DNA of 64,000 nucleotides from JAVBJV01 sp031546815 (GTDB lineage Bacteria > Pseudomonadota > Alphaproteobacteria > Acetobacterales > Acetobacteraceae): contig JAVBJV010000010.1 of assembly GCA_031546815.1 (NCBI GenBank), positions 1 to 64,000 on the forward strand. The letters run 5' to 3'. Below, piece after piece: positions 1 through 7,894 of the stretch (positions are counted from its first letter, which is position 1; every line of letters starts with the position of its first letter). Made by a program: the position numbers and the translations under genes. The notes under the pieces were generated by a model. That model searched no databases, was not told where the DNA came from, and saw nothing but the letters and a program-made list of their open reading frames with translations.

Positions 1-31
1 GGTCCCAGTCGCTGGCGTGCAGGGGGGGCAT
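1..31 (-). CDS. possible start of a divergent gene (partial)
   Basis: An ATG on the minus strand at 31 opens a frame reading MPPLHASDWD that runs off the left edge. It is preceded by GGAG seven bases upstream, an acceptable ribosome binding site. Only ten codons are visible, so the product cannot be named. A GTG at 62 in another frame is an alternative start. It would be divergent from the dehydrogenase at 123, leaving a gap of about 90 bases for both promoters. Confidence 0.25.
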   Translation of the reverse strand, partial: MPPLHASDWD

Positions 32-122
32 TCGGTTTCTCCGTAACGTGCTGTTCCTCCACTAGCGTTCTTGCGGCGGCCCGTCCATTCTGTCGCCGCC
101 GAGTTGAAGAGGAATCCGCACC

Positions 123-1196
123 ATGGCCGAACGTATTCATCGCATTGCCGTGATCCCGGGCGACGGGATCGGGCGGGAAACCGTGCCCGAGGGCATGCGC
201 GTGCTGGAGGCCGCCGGACGGCGCTTCGGCTTCAGGCTCGACGCACCCGATTACGACTGGTCGTGCGACCGTTACGCCACCACCGGTGCCATGATGCCGG
301 AAGACGGGCTGGACCAGCTGAAGCGGAGCGACTCGGTGTTCCTGGGCGCAGTCGGCTGGCCGGGGGTGCCGGACCATGTGTCGCTGTGGGGCCTGCTGAT
401 CCCGATCCGCCGTCAGTTTGACCAGTATATCAACCTGCGTCCGTGCAAGCTGATGCCCGGCGCGAAAACTCCGCTGGCCAATCGCGGGCCCGAGGACATC
501 GATTTCTACGTGGTGCGCGAAAACACCGAGGGCGAATACAGCAGCGTCGGCGGCCGCATGTTCCCGGGGACTGAACGCGAATTCGTCACCCAGCAGAGCG
601 TGTTCACCCGCCATGGTGTGGACCGTGTGCTGCGCTTCGCGTTCGAGCTTGCGCAGACGCGCCCGAAAAAGCACCTGACCTCGGCCACCAAGTCGAACGG
701 CATTACCTTCACGATGCCCTATTGGGACGAACGCTTTGCCGAGATGGCAACGAAGTATCCCGATATCCGCACCGACCAGTATCACATCGACATCCTGACC
801 GCGCATTTCGTGCAGCATCCGGACTGGTTCGACGTGGTGGTTGGCTCGAACCTGTTCGGCGACATCCTGTCCGATCTGGGACCGGCGGTGGCGGGGTCGA
901 TCGGGATTGCGCCCTCGGCCAACATCAATCCGGAAAAGGCTTTCCCGTCGATGTTCGAACCGGTGCACGGCTCGGCGCCCGACATTGCGGGGAAGGGGAT
1001 CTGCAACCCGATCGGGCAGATCTGGTCGGGCGCGATGATGCTGGAACATCTGGGCGAAAAGACCGCCGCAGACGCCATTGTGAACGCGATCGAAACCCTG
1101 CTGCGCGACGGCGGCCCGCGCACGCGCGACATGGGCGGCCAGGCCCCGACGGTCGAGGTAGGCAAGACGCTGGCCGAGATGATCGCCAGTGCCTGA
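123..1196 (+). CDS. tartrate dehydrogenase / D-malate dehydrogenase (isocitrate/isopropylmalate dehydrogenase family)
   Basis: This 357-residue protein belongs to the metal- and NAD-dependent beta-decarboxylating dehydrogenases. Seen: an N-terminal PGDGIGRE (residues 12-19), VRENTEGEYS near residue 130, the metal-site segment SNLFGDILSDLGP near 242, and EPVHGSAPDIAGKG near 280. In the family, the TtuC/DmlA/YeaU branch oxidises D-malate or tartrate rather than isopropylmalate. The NRGPEDIDFYVVREN context fits that branch, but substrate is inferred. The start is set by GAGGAA ten bases upstream of the ATG. A small unknown gene overlaps its stop codon, suggesting translational coupling. No leu genes are nearby, which argues against leuB. 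Confidence 0.85.
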   Translation: MAERIHRIAVIPGDGIGRETVPEGMRVLEAAGRRFGFRLDAPDYDWSCDRYATTGAMMPEDGLDQLKRSDSVFLGAVGWPGVPDHVSLWGLLIPIRRQFDQYINLRPCKLMPGAKTPLANRGPEDIDFYVVRENTEGEYSSVGGRMFPGTEREFVTQQSVFTRHGVDRVLRFAFELAQTRPKKHLTSATKSNGITFTMPYWDERFAEMATKYPDIRTDQYHIDILTAHFVQHPDWFDVVVGSNLFGDILSDLGPAVAGSIGIAPSANINPEKAFPSMFEPVHGSAPDIAGKGICNPIGQIWSGAMMLEHLGEKTAADAIVNAIETLLRDGGPRTRDMGGQAPTVEVGKTLAEMIASA

Positions 1197-1746
1197 CGTA
1201 CGCATGGTGGCGATGGGCTATCTGTATAAACAGATCGTCCCGCCACCCGCATGGCTGAATGCGTCACAGGTGCGCGAGGTCTGTTCCGTCAGCGGCTGCA
1301 TGTCGCCGGTGTTCGCCGATTACGTCGGCTTCTGGCGGCACAACGGTTACTGGCTGTTCGACGCCCCCGCCATCATGCAGGACATCGCGCGCGAGGCGGA
1401 GGTATCGCTGACCGGAATGCGCCTGTTCTATTACGAGGCATTCGCGGACGAATTCGACGCACCCGGCAAACGCTGGGCGAGCTTTGTGCCCAACGAAGGC
1501 GGTCCGGTACCGGATGTGCGTATTCCGGAAAACCGGCGTTTGCTGGGCTTCGATGTGGTGACCTTTTTTGCCCGCTCGACCCCCGAATGCTCGCCGCTTT
1601 CCTGCAATGGTCTGGCCGAGCATATCCCCACCAACGAATACTGCCTGTTCCCGACTTTCACCGCCGCCCGCGACGCGCTGGAAAGCGGCGCGTTCGATAA
1701 CAGCGAGGACGGGCCATTCCGGATTCTGGCGGTATACGAGGTCTGA
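1189..1746 (+). CDS. conserved hypothetical protein
   Basis: I do not recognise this protein of 180-185 residues. The longest start is a GTG at 1189 that overlaps the dehydrogenase stop by eight bases; ATG codons at 1204 and 1213 are alternatives. Codon use matches the neighbours, so it is very probably real. No signal peptide or membrane segment is visible. It is rich in aromatic residues, and its C-terminal half has several cysteines in a STPECSPLSCNGLAEH segment, near HIPTNEYCLF. The overlap suggests co-transcription with the dehydrogenase. Confidence 0.6.
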   Translation: MPDVRMVAMGYLYKQIVPPPAWLNASQVREVCSVSGCMSPVFADYVGFWRHNGYWLFDAPAIMQDIAREAEVSLTGMRLFYYEAFADEFDAPGKRWASFVPNEGGPVPDVRIPENRRLLGFDVVTFFARSTPECSPLSCNGLAEHIPTNEYCLFPTFTAARDALESGAFDNSEDGPFRILAVYEV

Positions 1747-1792
1747 GAACTCGATCGGATGAAACCGGTTTATTGAATACCAAAATCACTCC

Positions 1793-1848
1793 TTGCTGCT
1801 GCCGGGCAGGAAGGTTATGTTAGCGCAACAATTGCGAATGATTCGCAA
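1793..1848 (+). promoter_or_regulatory. promoter-like elements with a perfect Fur-box-like palindrome
   Basis: A -35-like TTGCTG (1793-1798) is followed after 17 bases by a -10-like TATGTT (1816-1821). Just downstream, at 1832-1848, lies TTGCGAATGATTCGCAA, a perfect 8-1-8 palindrome around a central G. It resembles Fur-family operators, whose core is AATGATT-like, and would cover the transcription start. The gene served is the small protein at 1862. Iron control is inferred from motif likeness only. Confidence 0.55.
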
Positions 1849-1861
1849 CTAGGGATGCAAC

Positions 1862-2110
1862 ATGATGGTGCGGACTTTCGAACATATCGGGCGGCGCTGC
1901 GAACGGGCGGTGGTGACGGCCTATCGTGACCTGCGTGCGCATGGCACGGCGGATATGTCGGCATTCCAGGCTTGCACCACACTATACCGCATCCACCATC
2001 CCGAAGCCTCGGTGAACGAGGCTCGGCGGCTGGTGGCGGAATGGATCGACCATCATCTGGTGCGCGTCGATGCCGGCCCAACCGATGGTTGTGATTGCGA
2101 CGACGAATAA
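1862..2110 (+). CDS. small hypothetical protein, probably iron-regulated
   Basis: This is an 82-residue protein that I do not recognise. It looks helical and charged, with a histidine-rich stretch (EWIDHHL) and a Cys/Asp-rich tail (DGCDCDDE) that could bind metal, though this is speculative. Two tandem ATG codons (1862 and 1865) follow AGGGATG. The gene lies directly behind a promoter-like sequence and a perfect Fur-box-like palindrome at 1832-1848, so derepression under iron limitation is likely. A hairpin-forming repeat overlaps its stop codon. Confidence 0.6.
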   Translation: MMVRTFEHIGRRCERAVVTAYRDLRAHGTADMSAFQACTTLYRIHHPEASVNEARRLVAEWIDHHLVRVDAGPTDGCDCDDE

Positions 2111-2123
2111 CACCCATTCGTCG
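2101..2123. repeat. inverted repeat over the stop codon of the small gene
   Basis: CGACGAAT (2101-2108) and ATTCGTCG (2116-2123) form a perfect 8-bp stem with a 7-base loop that includes part of the TAA stop. No T-run follows, so it is not a classical terminator. It may stabilise the 3' end of the message. Confidence 0.4.
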
Positions 2124-2155
2124 CCGGTATGGTGACGAAGTAATATCCGGCGTGT

Positions 2156-2177
2156 AGGAAGTTTCCCGAAACTTCCT
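2156..2177. promoter_or_regulatory. 22-bp palindrome in front of tauE-arsC (candidate operator)
   Basis: AGGAAGTTTC (2156-2165), two C bases, then GAAACTTCCT (2168-2177) make a perfect 10-bp inverted repeat. It lies just downstream of a TAATAT -10-like element (2141-2146) and 19 bases before the tauE start, where a repressor would block transcription. As RNA, a 2-base loop is sterically poor, so a DNA-binding site is the better reading. The regulator is unknown. Confidence 0.45.
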
Positions 2178-2196
2178 GCAAATACCCGGAGACATC

Positions 2197-3027
2197 ATGA
2201 TCGATATTCACGACCCAGTCTGGCTCGGTGCACTTGCTCTGGCCATGGTGCTCACGGGTCTGGTCTCTGGCGTGCTGGCGGGCTTGCTGGGCGTTGGTGG
2301 CGGCATCGTGATTGTGCCGGTGCTGTTCAACATTCTGCCGCTGTTCGACATCCACCCCGACATCCGCATGAAGCTGGCGGTGGCGACCAGTCTGGCGACC
2401 ATCATCCCCACATCGATCCAGTCGGCGCGAAAACACTATGCGCGCAACGCAATGGATCTGCCGCTGCTGAAATCGCTGACGCCGTCGATCATGGTCGGCG
2501 TGGTGGTGGGCACGGTGCTGGCGATCTGGCTGCGCGGTCCGGCGTTGTCGGCGGTGTTTGCGGTGATCGCGCTGCTGGTGGCGCTGAACCTCGGCCTGAC
2601 TGGCGCCGATTTCCGCCTGCGCGACACATTCCCCGGCGGGGCGCTGCGTCAGCTGCTGGGCGGGTTTATCGGCACGGTCTCGGCGATGATGGGCATTGGC
2701 GGGGGCACGGTGGGTGTGCCGTTGCTCAACATGTTCGGCACGCCGATCCGCAGTGCGGTGGCGACGGCTTCGGCATTCGGGATCATCATCTCCATCCCGG
2801 CAACGCTGGGCTTTATCTGGGCTGGCTGGGGCAACCCGTATATGCCGCCGTGGAGCCTGGGCTTTGTGAGCCTGATCGGTTTTATCCTGATCACCCCAAG
2901 TTCAATGATCAGCACGCCCTGGGGCGTGACGCTGGCGCACACAATTCCGCCGCTGCTGTTGAAGCGCGTGTTCGCGGGGTTCCTGGCAATTACCTCGATC
3001 CGCATGATCTGGAGTCTGATCGGCTGA
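2197..3027 (+). CDS. sulfite exporter TauE/SafE family membrane protein
   Basis: This 276-residue protein has about seven or eight hydrophobic segments and the two glycine-rich repeats typical of TauE/SafE (formerly DUF81): GLLGVGGG (residues 29-36) and MMGIGGGTVGVP near 165. The family exports sulfite, sulfoacetate or other small organosulfur or anionic compounds across the inner membrane; this member's substrate is unknown. The start is supported by CCGGAGAC upstream. The stop overlaps the arsC-like start (TGATG), so both are probably made from one message. Control may come from the 22-bp palindrome upstream. Confidence 0.85.
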   Translation: MIDIHDPVWLGALALAMVLTGLVSGVLAGLLGVGGGIVIVPVLFNILPLFDIHPDIRMKLAVATSLATIIPTSIQSARKHYARNAMDLPLLKSLTPSIMVGVVVGTVLAIWLRGPALSAVFAVIALLVALNLGLTGADFRLRDTFPGGALRQLLGGFIGTVSAMMGIGGGTVGVPLLNMFGTPIRSAVATASAFGIIISIPATLGFIWAGWGNPYMPPWSLGFVSLIGFILITPSSMISTPWGVTLAHTIPPLLLKRVFAGFLAITSIRMIWSLIG

Positions 3028-3365
3028 TGACAACTATCTATCACAACCCGAAATGCAGCACGTCGCGCACGGTGCTGGGCATGCTGCAGGAGGCGGGGCT
3101 TGATCCGCGCGTGGTGGAATATCTGAAAACGCCACCCAGCCGCGCCGAATTGCAGGACATCGCCCAACGCAGCGGCGTGGGTGTGCGCGGCCTGCTGCGC
3201 AAGAAAGATGCGCTGTATACGGAGCTGGAGCTTGAGAGTGCCGATGATGCCGCGCTGCTCGACGCGATGCGCGCGCATCCGGTGCTAATCGAACGTCCCA
3301 TCGTGGTGACCGGGAAGGGCGCGCGGGTCTGCCGACCGGTCGATCTTGTGCGCGAGATTATCTGA
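3027..3365 (+). CDS. arsC: ArsC-family arsenate reductase (glutaredoxin-dependent type)
   Basis: This is a 112-residue protein of the usual ArsC length. The active site reads HNPKCSTSR with the catalytic cysteine at residue 10. A downstream ERPIVVTGKGARVCRP segment carries arginines that in the family bind the oxyanion. Family members reduce arsenate to arsenite with glutathione and glutaredoxin; some Spx/ArsC-like members have other roles. The ATG overlaps the tauE stop by 1 base. No arsB or arsR is adjacent, so arsenic function is likely but not proven. TauE could serve as the exporter, but that is speculation. Confidence 0.85.
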   Translation: MTTIYHNPKCSTSRTVLGMLQEAGLDPRVVEYLKTPPSRAELQDIAQRSGVGVRGLLRKKDALYTELELESADDAALLDAMRAHPVLIERPIVVTGKGARVCRPVDLVREII

Positions 3366-3378
3366 GCGTCGCGAGGGC

Positions 3379-3861
3379 TCAGATTTTCAGCGGCAGGTAG
3401 ATATCGGTCAACAGGTCTGCGTCAGCAACGCTCCCCGGCATGTTGATGTATTCCTCGAAGCACAGGGTATGCGGGGCGAGCGTATGGCCGCTGGTGGGCA
3501 GCCAAGTGTAGAACAGATACGCATAGGCCCCCGGCAGTTCCGCATATGCGCCCTGATGCCGGTACACGGCATAACGCCCGGCGGGCAGGTCGATCGCGTG
3601 CACCGGGTCGCTTGGCTGGGCCAGGTCGTCCACGCTGAAGGCCGCATCGGCGCGGCAGGCAGCGGCGGGCGTGACCTCGGGGTTGTCGTGATAGAGGCCG
3701 AACACGCGCGCCTGCGATGCGGCGGGCAGGTGGGTGGTCTGCCAGCGGTGCAGGACCTCGAAGACGGGGCCAATTTCGGCATAGGGGCCGACATGGCGAA
3801 TCCCGAATAGTCGAAGTGGCTGAATATCAACGATTTTTATGACGTTTGGCATGGGGTCCAT
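3379..3861 (-). CDS. GyrI-like / AraC effector-binding domain protein
   Basis: This 160-residue protein resembles the stand-alone GyrI-like small-molecule-binding domain found at the C-terminus of AraC/BmrR-type regulators and in SbmC. Seen: an IQPLRLFGIRHVGPY start, a GLYHDNPEVTP stretch, and the late YAVYRHQGAYAELPGAY and TLCFEEYINMPG motifs. There is no DNA-binding domain, so it probably binds or hydrolyses a xenobiotic or acts as an antagonist. ATG codons at 3861 and 3852 are both possible starts. It is convergent with arsC, with only 13 bases between stops. Confidence 0.75.
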   Translation of the reverse strand: MDPMPNVIKIVDIQPLRLFGIRHVGPYAEIGPVFEVLHRWQTTHLPAASQARVFGLYHDNPEVTPAAACRADAAFSVDDLAQPSDPVHAIDLPAGRYAVYRHQGAYAELPGAYAYLFYTWLPTSGHTLAPHTLCFEEYINMPGSVADADLLTDIYLPLKI

Positions 3862-3958
3862 CCATCAGGATGATGGAGATTATCCGGTACAGGGGGCTTG
3901 TGCTATAAATCCTTCTGCTAGAAGGAAGTGTTCTGATTTTGAAGTGACAGGATACGCA

Positions 3959-4498
3959 ATGTCTCAACCCACATCATACACGCGCACTGCGGTGCTTCTG
4001 CACTGGCTGATGGCGCTTCTTCTCGTCGTTACTTTTGCGATTGGCGTATACAGCACGACATTGACCGGTCCGGCTCGTCTCGGCCAGATATTCAACCACA
4101 AAGCGCTGGCCACCGTGTTCATGGTGCTGTTGCTGCTGCGTCTGGTCTGGCGTTTCATCAACAAGCCGCCGGCTTATCCCGACAGCATGCCGCCGATGAT
4201 GCGCACGGCCGCTCATGCCGGACATTGGCTGCTCTACGTGCTGATGATCATCGTGCCGCTGAACGGCTGGCTGGCCAGTTCCGCGTTCGGTTATCCGGTG
4301 ATGCTGGCCGGCGTGATCCAGCTGCCGATGCTGCTGGCCAAGGACCCCGAACTGGGCAAGACGCTGATCGGCCTGCACCAGCCGCTCGCCTATCTGCTCG
4401 CCGCCGTGATTAGCGCGCATGTGATTGCCGCGATGTGGCACCATTATGCAGCGAAAGATGGCATCACGAAGCGGATGTCGCTGCGCAGCGCGCTCTGA
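3959..4498 (+). CDS. cytochrome b561 family protein
   Basis: This is a 179-residue, four-helix integral membrane b-type cytochrome. Candidate haem-ligating histidines lie in LLHWLMALL, IFNHKAL, AHAGHWLLYVLM and the last helix SAHVIAAMWHH. Family members (CybB, YceJ type) pass electrons between quinol and a periplasmic partner, some oxidising superoxide. The ATG at 3959 (MSQPTSYTRTAV) follows ACAGGA and is preferred over an upstream in-frame ATG. A bidirectional terminator separates it from convergent glnA. Confidence 0.85.
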   Translation: MSQPTSYTRTAVLLHWLMALLLVVTFAIGVYSTTLTGPARLGQIFNHKALATVFMVLLLLRLVWRFINKPPAYPDSMPPMMRTAAHAGHWLLYVLMIIVPLNGWLASSAFGYPVMLAGVIQLPMLLAKDPELGKTLIGLHQPLAYLLAAVISAHVIAAMWHHYAAKDGITKRMSLRSAL

Positions 4499-4503
4499 AA
4501 ATA

Positions 4504-4534
4504 AAAACGCCCCGGAAATTCTCCGGGGCGTTTT
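4504..4534. terminator. bidirectional terminator between cytochrome b561 and glnA
   Basis: AAAACGCCCCGGA (4504-4516) and TCCGGGGCGTTTT (4522-4534) form a perfect 13-bp stem with the 5-base loop AATTC. A-runs on one side and T-runs on the other let it work in both directions. Confidence 0.9.
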
Positions 4535-4549
4535 CTTATCGGGTCTCGG

Positions 4550-5986
4550 TCAGACCGAGTAATACATTTCGAATTCGACCGGGTGCGGTGTCATTTCGAA
4601 CCGCGCGACTTCTTCCCACTTGATGGCCGAGTAGGAGTCGATCTGGTCCTTCGTGAACACGTCGCCCGCCAGCAGGAATTCGTGGTCGGCGGCCAGCGAG
4701 TCCAGTGCTTCACGCAGCGAACCGCAGACGGTGGGGATGCCCTTCAGTTCTTCCGGCGGCAGGTCGTACAGATCCTTGTCCATGGCTTCGCCCGGATGGA
4801 TCTTGTTCTTGATGCCGTCCAGACCGGCCATCAGCATCGCGGCGAAGGCCAGATACGGATTGCCGGTGGGGTCCGGGAAGCGCACTTCGACGCGCTTGGC
4901 CTTCGGGCTGGTCGCATACGGAATGCGGCACGAGGCCGAGCGGTTGCGCGCCGAATAGGCCAGCAGCACCGGCGCTTCGTAACCCGGAACCAGACGCTTG
5001 TACGAATTGGTCGACGGGTTGGTGAACGCGTTCAGTGCCTTGGCGTGCTTGATGATCCCGCCGATGTAATACAGCGCCATGTCCGACAGGTCGGCGTAGC
5101 CGTTACCCGCGAACAGCGGCTTGCCGGCTTTCCAGATCGACTGATGCACGTGCATGCCCGTGCCGTTGTCGCCATAGATCGGCTTCGGCATGAACGTGGC
5201 GGTCTTGCCGTAGCTGTGCGCGACGTTATGGATCACGTACTTGTAGATCTGCATGTGATCGGCCTGCGTCAGCAGCGTACCGAACGTGGTGCCCAGTTCG
5301 TGCTGCGACTGCGCCACTTCATGATGGTGCTTTTCGATCTTCAGCCCCATCTCGCCCATCGTCGAGAGCATTTCGGCGCGCATGTCGGACTCGCTGTCCA
5401 CCGGCGGCACGGGGAAGTAGCCGCCCTTGACCAGCGGACGGTGGCCCATGTTGCCTTCCGGGTAATCGCGCAGGCTGGCCTGCGGCCCTTCGATGCTGTC
5501 GAGCTGATAGATGCCGTAGTTGATGCCGGTGCCGAACTTCACGCTGTCGAAGATGAAGAATTCAGCTTCCGGGCCGAAGAAGGCGGTGTCGCCGATGCCG
5601 GTCGACTTCAGATACGCTTCGGCCTTCTTGGCGATCGAGCGCGGGTCGCGGCTATAGGCCTGCCCGGTAGAAGGTTCGATAATGTCGCAGAACAGGATCA
5701 GCGACGGACGCGCGGCGAACGGGTCGATGCAGGCGTTGTCGGTGTCCGGCATCAGGATCATGTCGGATTCGTTGATGGCCTTCCAGCCGGCGATCGACGA
5801 ACCGTCGAACATGAAGCCGTCGGTGAACACGTCGGGTTCAATGGTCGAGACGTGCTGCGCCGTGTGGTGCCACTTGCCGCGCGGGTCCGTGAAACGCAGA
5901 TCGACGTATTCGATCGCGTGTTCGCGGATCATGTCCATCACCTTGTCGACACCGCTCTTGCTGGTGTCCTCGCCTTTTTTCGCCAT
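4550..5986 (-). CDS. glnA: glutamine synthetase type I
   Basis: This 478-residue enzyme condenses glutamate and ammonium with ATP to glutamine. Seen: the beta-grasp start near GKWHHTAQHVSTIEPD, the FDGSSIAGW latch, the catalytic GPEAEFFIFD, NGSGMHVH-like NGTGMHVHQS, and the KDLYDLPPEE motif whose tyrosine (residue 407) is the adenylylation site in the GS-I beta class. It should therefore be controlled by GlnE and PII. It lies 39 bases downstream of glnB on the same strand, the usual alphaproteobacterial operon. Confidence 0.97.
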   Translation of the reverse strand: MAKKGEDTSKSGVDKVMDMIREHAIEYVDLRFTDPRGKWHHTAQHVSTIEPDVFTDGFMFDGSSIAGWKAINESDMILMPDTDNACIDPFAARPSLILFCDIIEPSTGQAYSRDPRSIAKKAEAYLKSTGIGDTAFFGPEAEFFIFDSVKFGTGINYGIYQLDSIEGPQASLRDYPEGNMGHRPLVKGGYFPVPPVDSESDMRAEMLSTMGEMGLKIEKHHHEVAQSQHELGTTFGTLLTQADHMQIYKYVIHNVAHSYGKTATFMPKPIYGDNGTGMHVHQSIWKAGKPLFAGNGYADLSDMALYYIGGIIKHAKALNAFTNPSTNSYKRLVPGYEAPVLLAYSARNRSASCRIPYATSPKAKRVEVRFPDPTGNPYLAFAAMLMAGLDGIKNKIHPGEAMDKDLYDLPPEELKGIPTVCGSLREALDSLAADHEFLLAGDVFTKDQIDSYSAIKWEEVARFEMTPHPVEFEMYYSV

Positions 5987-6025
5987 GGTACTGTCGTCCT
6001 TCGGATTGTATCTGAAAACAGGGGG

Positions 6026-6364
6026 TCAGATCGCGTCTTCGCCACGTTCGCCGGTGCGGATGCGGATCACGTCTTCAACGGTCGAGATGAAGATCTTGCC
6101 GTCGCCGATGCGCCCGGTGCGGGCCGCCGTCATAATCGCTTCGACCGCGCGTTCGACCAGGCTGTCGTCGCACACGACTTCGACCTTCACCTTGGGGAGA
6201 AAGTCGACCACGTATTCCGCGCCGCGATACAGCTCGGTATGGCCCTTCTGGCGGCCGAAGCCTTTGGCCTCAAGCACGGTGATGCCCTGAAGGCCCACTT
6301 CGTGCAGGGCTTCCTTCACTTCGTCGAGCTTGAAGGGTTTGATGATCGCTTCGATCTTTTTCAT
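6026..6364 (-). CDS. glnB: nitrogen regulatory protein P-II
   Basis: This 112-residue trimeric signal protein senses 2-oxoglutarate, ATP/ADP and, through uridylylation, glutamine. The T-loop GHTELYRGAEYVVDF carries Tyr51, the uridylylation site, and TGRIGDGKIF is the C-terminal PII signature. The glnB-glnA order identifies GlnB rather than GlnK, which usually pairs with amtB. I looked for a sigma-54 promoter upstream and found only poorly spaced GG/GC elements. Confidence 0.96.
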   Translation of the reverse strand: MKKIEAIIKPFKLDEVKEALHEVGLQGITVLEAKGFGRQKGHTELYRGAEYVVDFLPKVKVEVVCDDSLVERAVEAIMTAARTGRIGDGKIFISTVEDVIRIRTGERGEDAI

Positions 6365-6568
6365 ATGTCGTGCTTTCGCGAGTCTGCCTTGGGGCCAAGA
6401 ATACTACGCGACACAGGCCTGCCAATCCGGCTAACGGATTGAATTTGCACACCTCAGGCAGGAATTGCCCGACGATTGGGCGGTCTGCCTAATAAATAGG
6501 CGGTGCCCTGCGCTTGTGTAATCCGTCGTGTTTGCTCAAAACTGCGCGCTGATGGAGGACGGATACAG

Positions 6569-7759
6569 ATGAAGCCAGCCAACGCATTGCTGTCGGGTGT
6601 GGGTACGACGATTTTCACCGTGATGTCGGCGCTGGCCGTCAAGCACGGGGCGATCAATCTCGGCCAGGGATTTCCCGACACCGAAGGCCCCGCCGATGTG
6701 GTGCAGGCCGCTGCCGACGCGCTGTTTGATGGCCGCAACCAGTATCCGCCGCTGACCGGCGTGCCCGAACTGCGCCAGGCGCTGGCCGCGCACAACAAGC
6801 GCTTCTACGGCATCGACGTGGACCCCGACACCGAGATCGTGGTGACATCGGGCGCGACCGAAGCGGTGACGGCATCGCTGATGGCGGTGGTCAATCCGGG
6901 CGATGAAGTGGTGCTGATCGAACCGCTGTACGATACCTATCTACCGGTGGTGCGGATGCTGGGGGCGGTGCCGAAGCTGGTGCGCCTGTCGCCGCCGAAA
7001 TGGGAATTGCCGCGCGACGAACTGGCCGCGGCGTTTGGCCCGAAAACCAAGGCGATCCTGCTGAATTCGCCGATGAACCCGGCGGCCAAGGTGTTCACGG
7101 CGGCGGAACTGGCGTTCATCGCCGATCTGGTGGTGCGCCACGATGCCTATGCGGTATGCGATGAAGTCTACGAACATCTGACGTTCGACGGCTGGAAGCA
7201 CATCCCGCTGATGACGCTGCCGGGCCTGCGTGAACGTTGCGTGCGGATTGGCTCGGCTGGGAAGACGTTCAGCCTGACGGGCTGGAAAGTCGGCTACGTG
7301 ACGGCGCCGGGTGCTCTGGGGCCGCTGGTCGCCAAGGCGCATCAGCTGCTGACCTTCACCACAGCGCCCAACCTGCAGCGTGCCGTCGCCATGGGCCTGA
7401 TGAAGGAAGACGCGTATTTCGAGGGGCTGAGCGCCGATCTGCAGAAGAAGCGCGACCGGCTGGCGGCTGGCCTGCAGCGCATCGGGTTTGGGGTTCTGGC
7501 CTCGCAGGGGTCGTATTTCGTCACCGCCGACTTCACCCCGCTGGGCTTCATGGGCGACGACGTGGCGTTCTGCCGCATGCTGACCGAGGAAGCCAAGGTA
7601 ACGGCCATTCCCGTCTCGGCGTTCTATGATGGTGATGCCCCCAGCCACTACGCCCGGTTTGCGTTCTGCAAGCAGGATACGGTGCTGGACGAGGCGATTG
7701 CCCGGATGGAACGATATTTTTCTGCCAAACGCGGCGCCAAGTTGATCGCGGCGGGTTGA
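6569..7759 (+). CDS. pyridoxal-phosphate aminotransferase, methionine/kynurenine aminotransferase-like
   Basis: This 396-residue fold-type I aminotransferase resembles YbdL and kynurenine aminotransferases. Seen: INLGQGFPDTEGP near the start, VVTSGATEAV, NSPMNPAAKVF, CDEVYEHLTFDG and the PLP lysine in GSAGKTFSLTGWKVGY. Family members act on methionine, glutamine, kynurenine or branched keto acids; the substrate here cannot be told. The ATG at 6569 is chosen because of GGAGG 12 bases upstream; an earlier GTG-type extension of 22 codons lacks a ribosome binding site. It is divergent from glnB. Confidence 0.85.
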   Translation: MKPANALLSGVGTTIFTVMSALAVKHGAINLGQGFPDTEGPADVVQAAADALFDGRNQYPPLTGVPELRQALAAHNKRFYGIDVDPDTEIVVTSGATEAVTASLMAVVNPGDEVVLIEPLYDTYLPVVRMLGAVPKLVRLSPPKWELPRDELAAAFGPKTKAILLNSPMNPAAKVFTAAELAFIADLVVRHDAYAVCDEVYEHLTFDGWKHIPLMTLPGLRERCVRIGSAGKTFSLTGWKVGYVTAPGALGPLVAKAHQLLTFTTAPNLQRAVAMGLMKEDAYFEGLSADLQKKRDRLAAGLQRIGFGVLASQGSYFVTADFTPLGFMGDDVAFCRMLTEEAKVTAIPVSAFYDGDAPSHYARFAFCKQDTVLDEAIARMERYFSAKRGAKLIAAG

Positions 7760-7799
7760 CGGCAACCGGGGTTGGGCCTTACACCCCCGACCTTACGGT

Positions 7800-7876
7800 G
7801 GCGGCCTTAGCTCAGATGGTAGAGCGCCAGGTTGTGGTCTTGGATGTCGCGGGTTCGAGTCCCGTAGGTCGCCCCA
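7800..7876 (+). tRNA. tRNA-His (GTG anticodon)
   Basis: A full cloverleaf is visible. The acceptor strands are GCGGCCT (7801-7807) and AGGTCGC (7866-7872). The anticodon loop TTGTGGT carries GTG. The T-arm is CGGGTTCGAGTCCCG, and CCA is encoded (7874-7876). Position 7800 is G and the discriminator is C, giving the G-1:C73 pair diagnostic of tRNA-His. Confidence 0.97.
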
Positions 7877-7894
7877 CTTCTCACATAGTTTTAC

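Noticed and set aside
4583..6442. A 619-codon plus-strand open frame opposite glnA-glnB
   Set aside because: Shadow of glnA and glnB; no domain and improbable composition.
6365..6500. A sigma-54 promoter in front of glnB
   Set aside because: GG and GC elements found on the minus strand are spaced by 12 rather than 10 bases.
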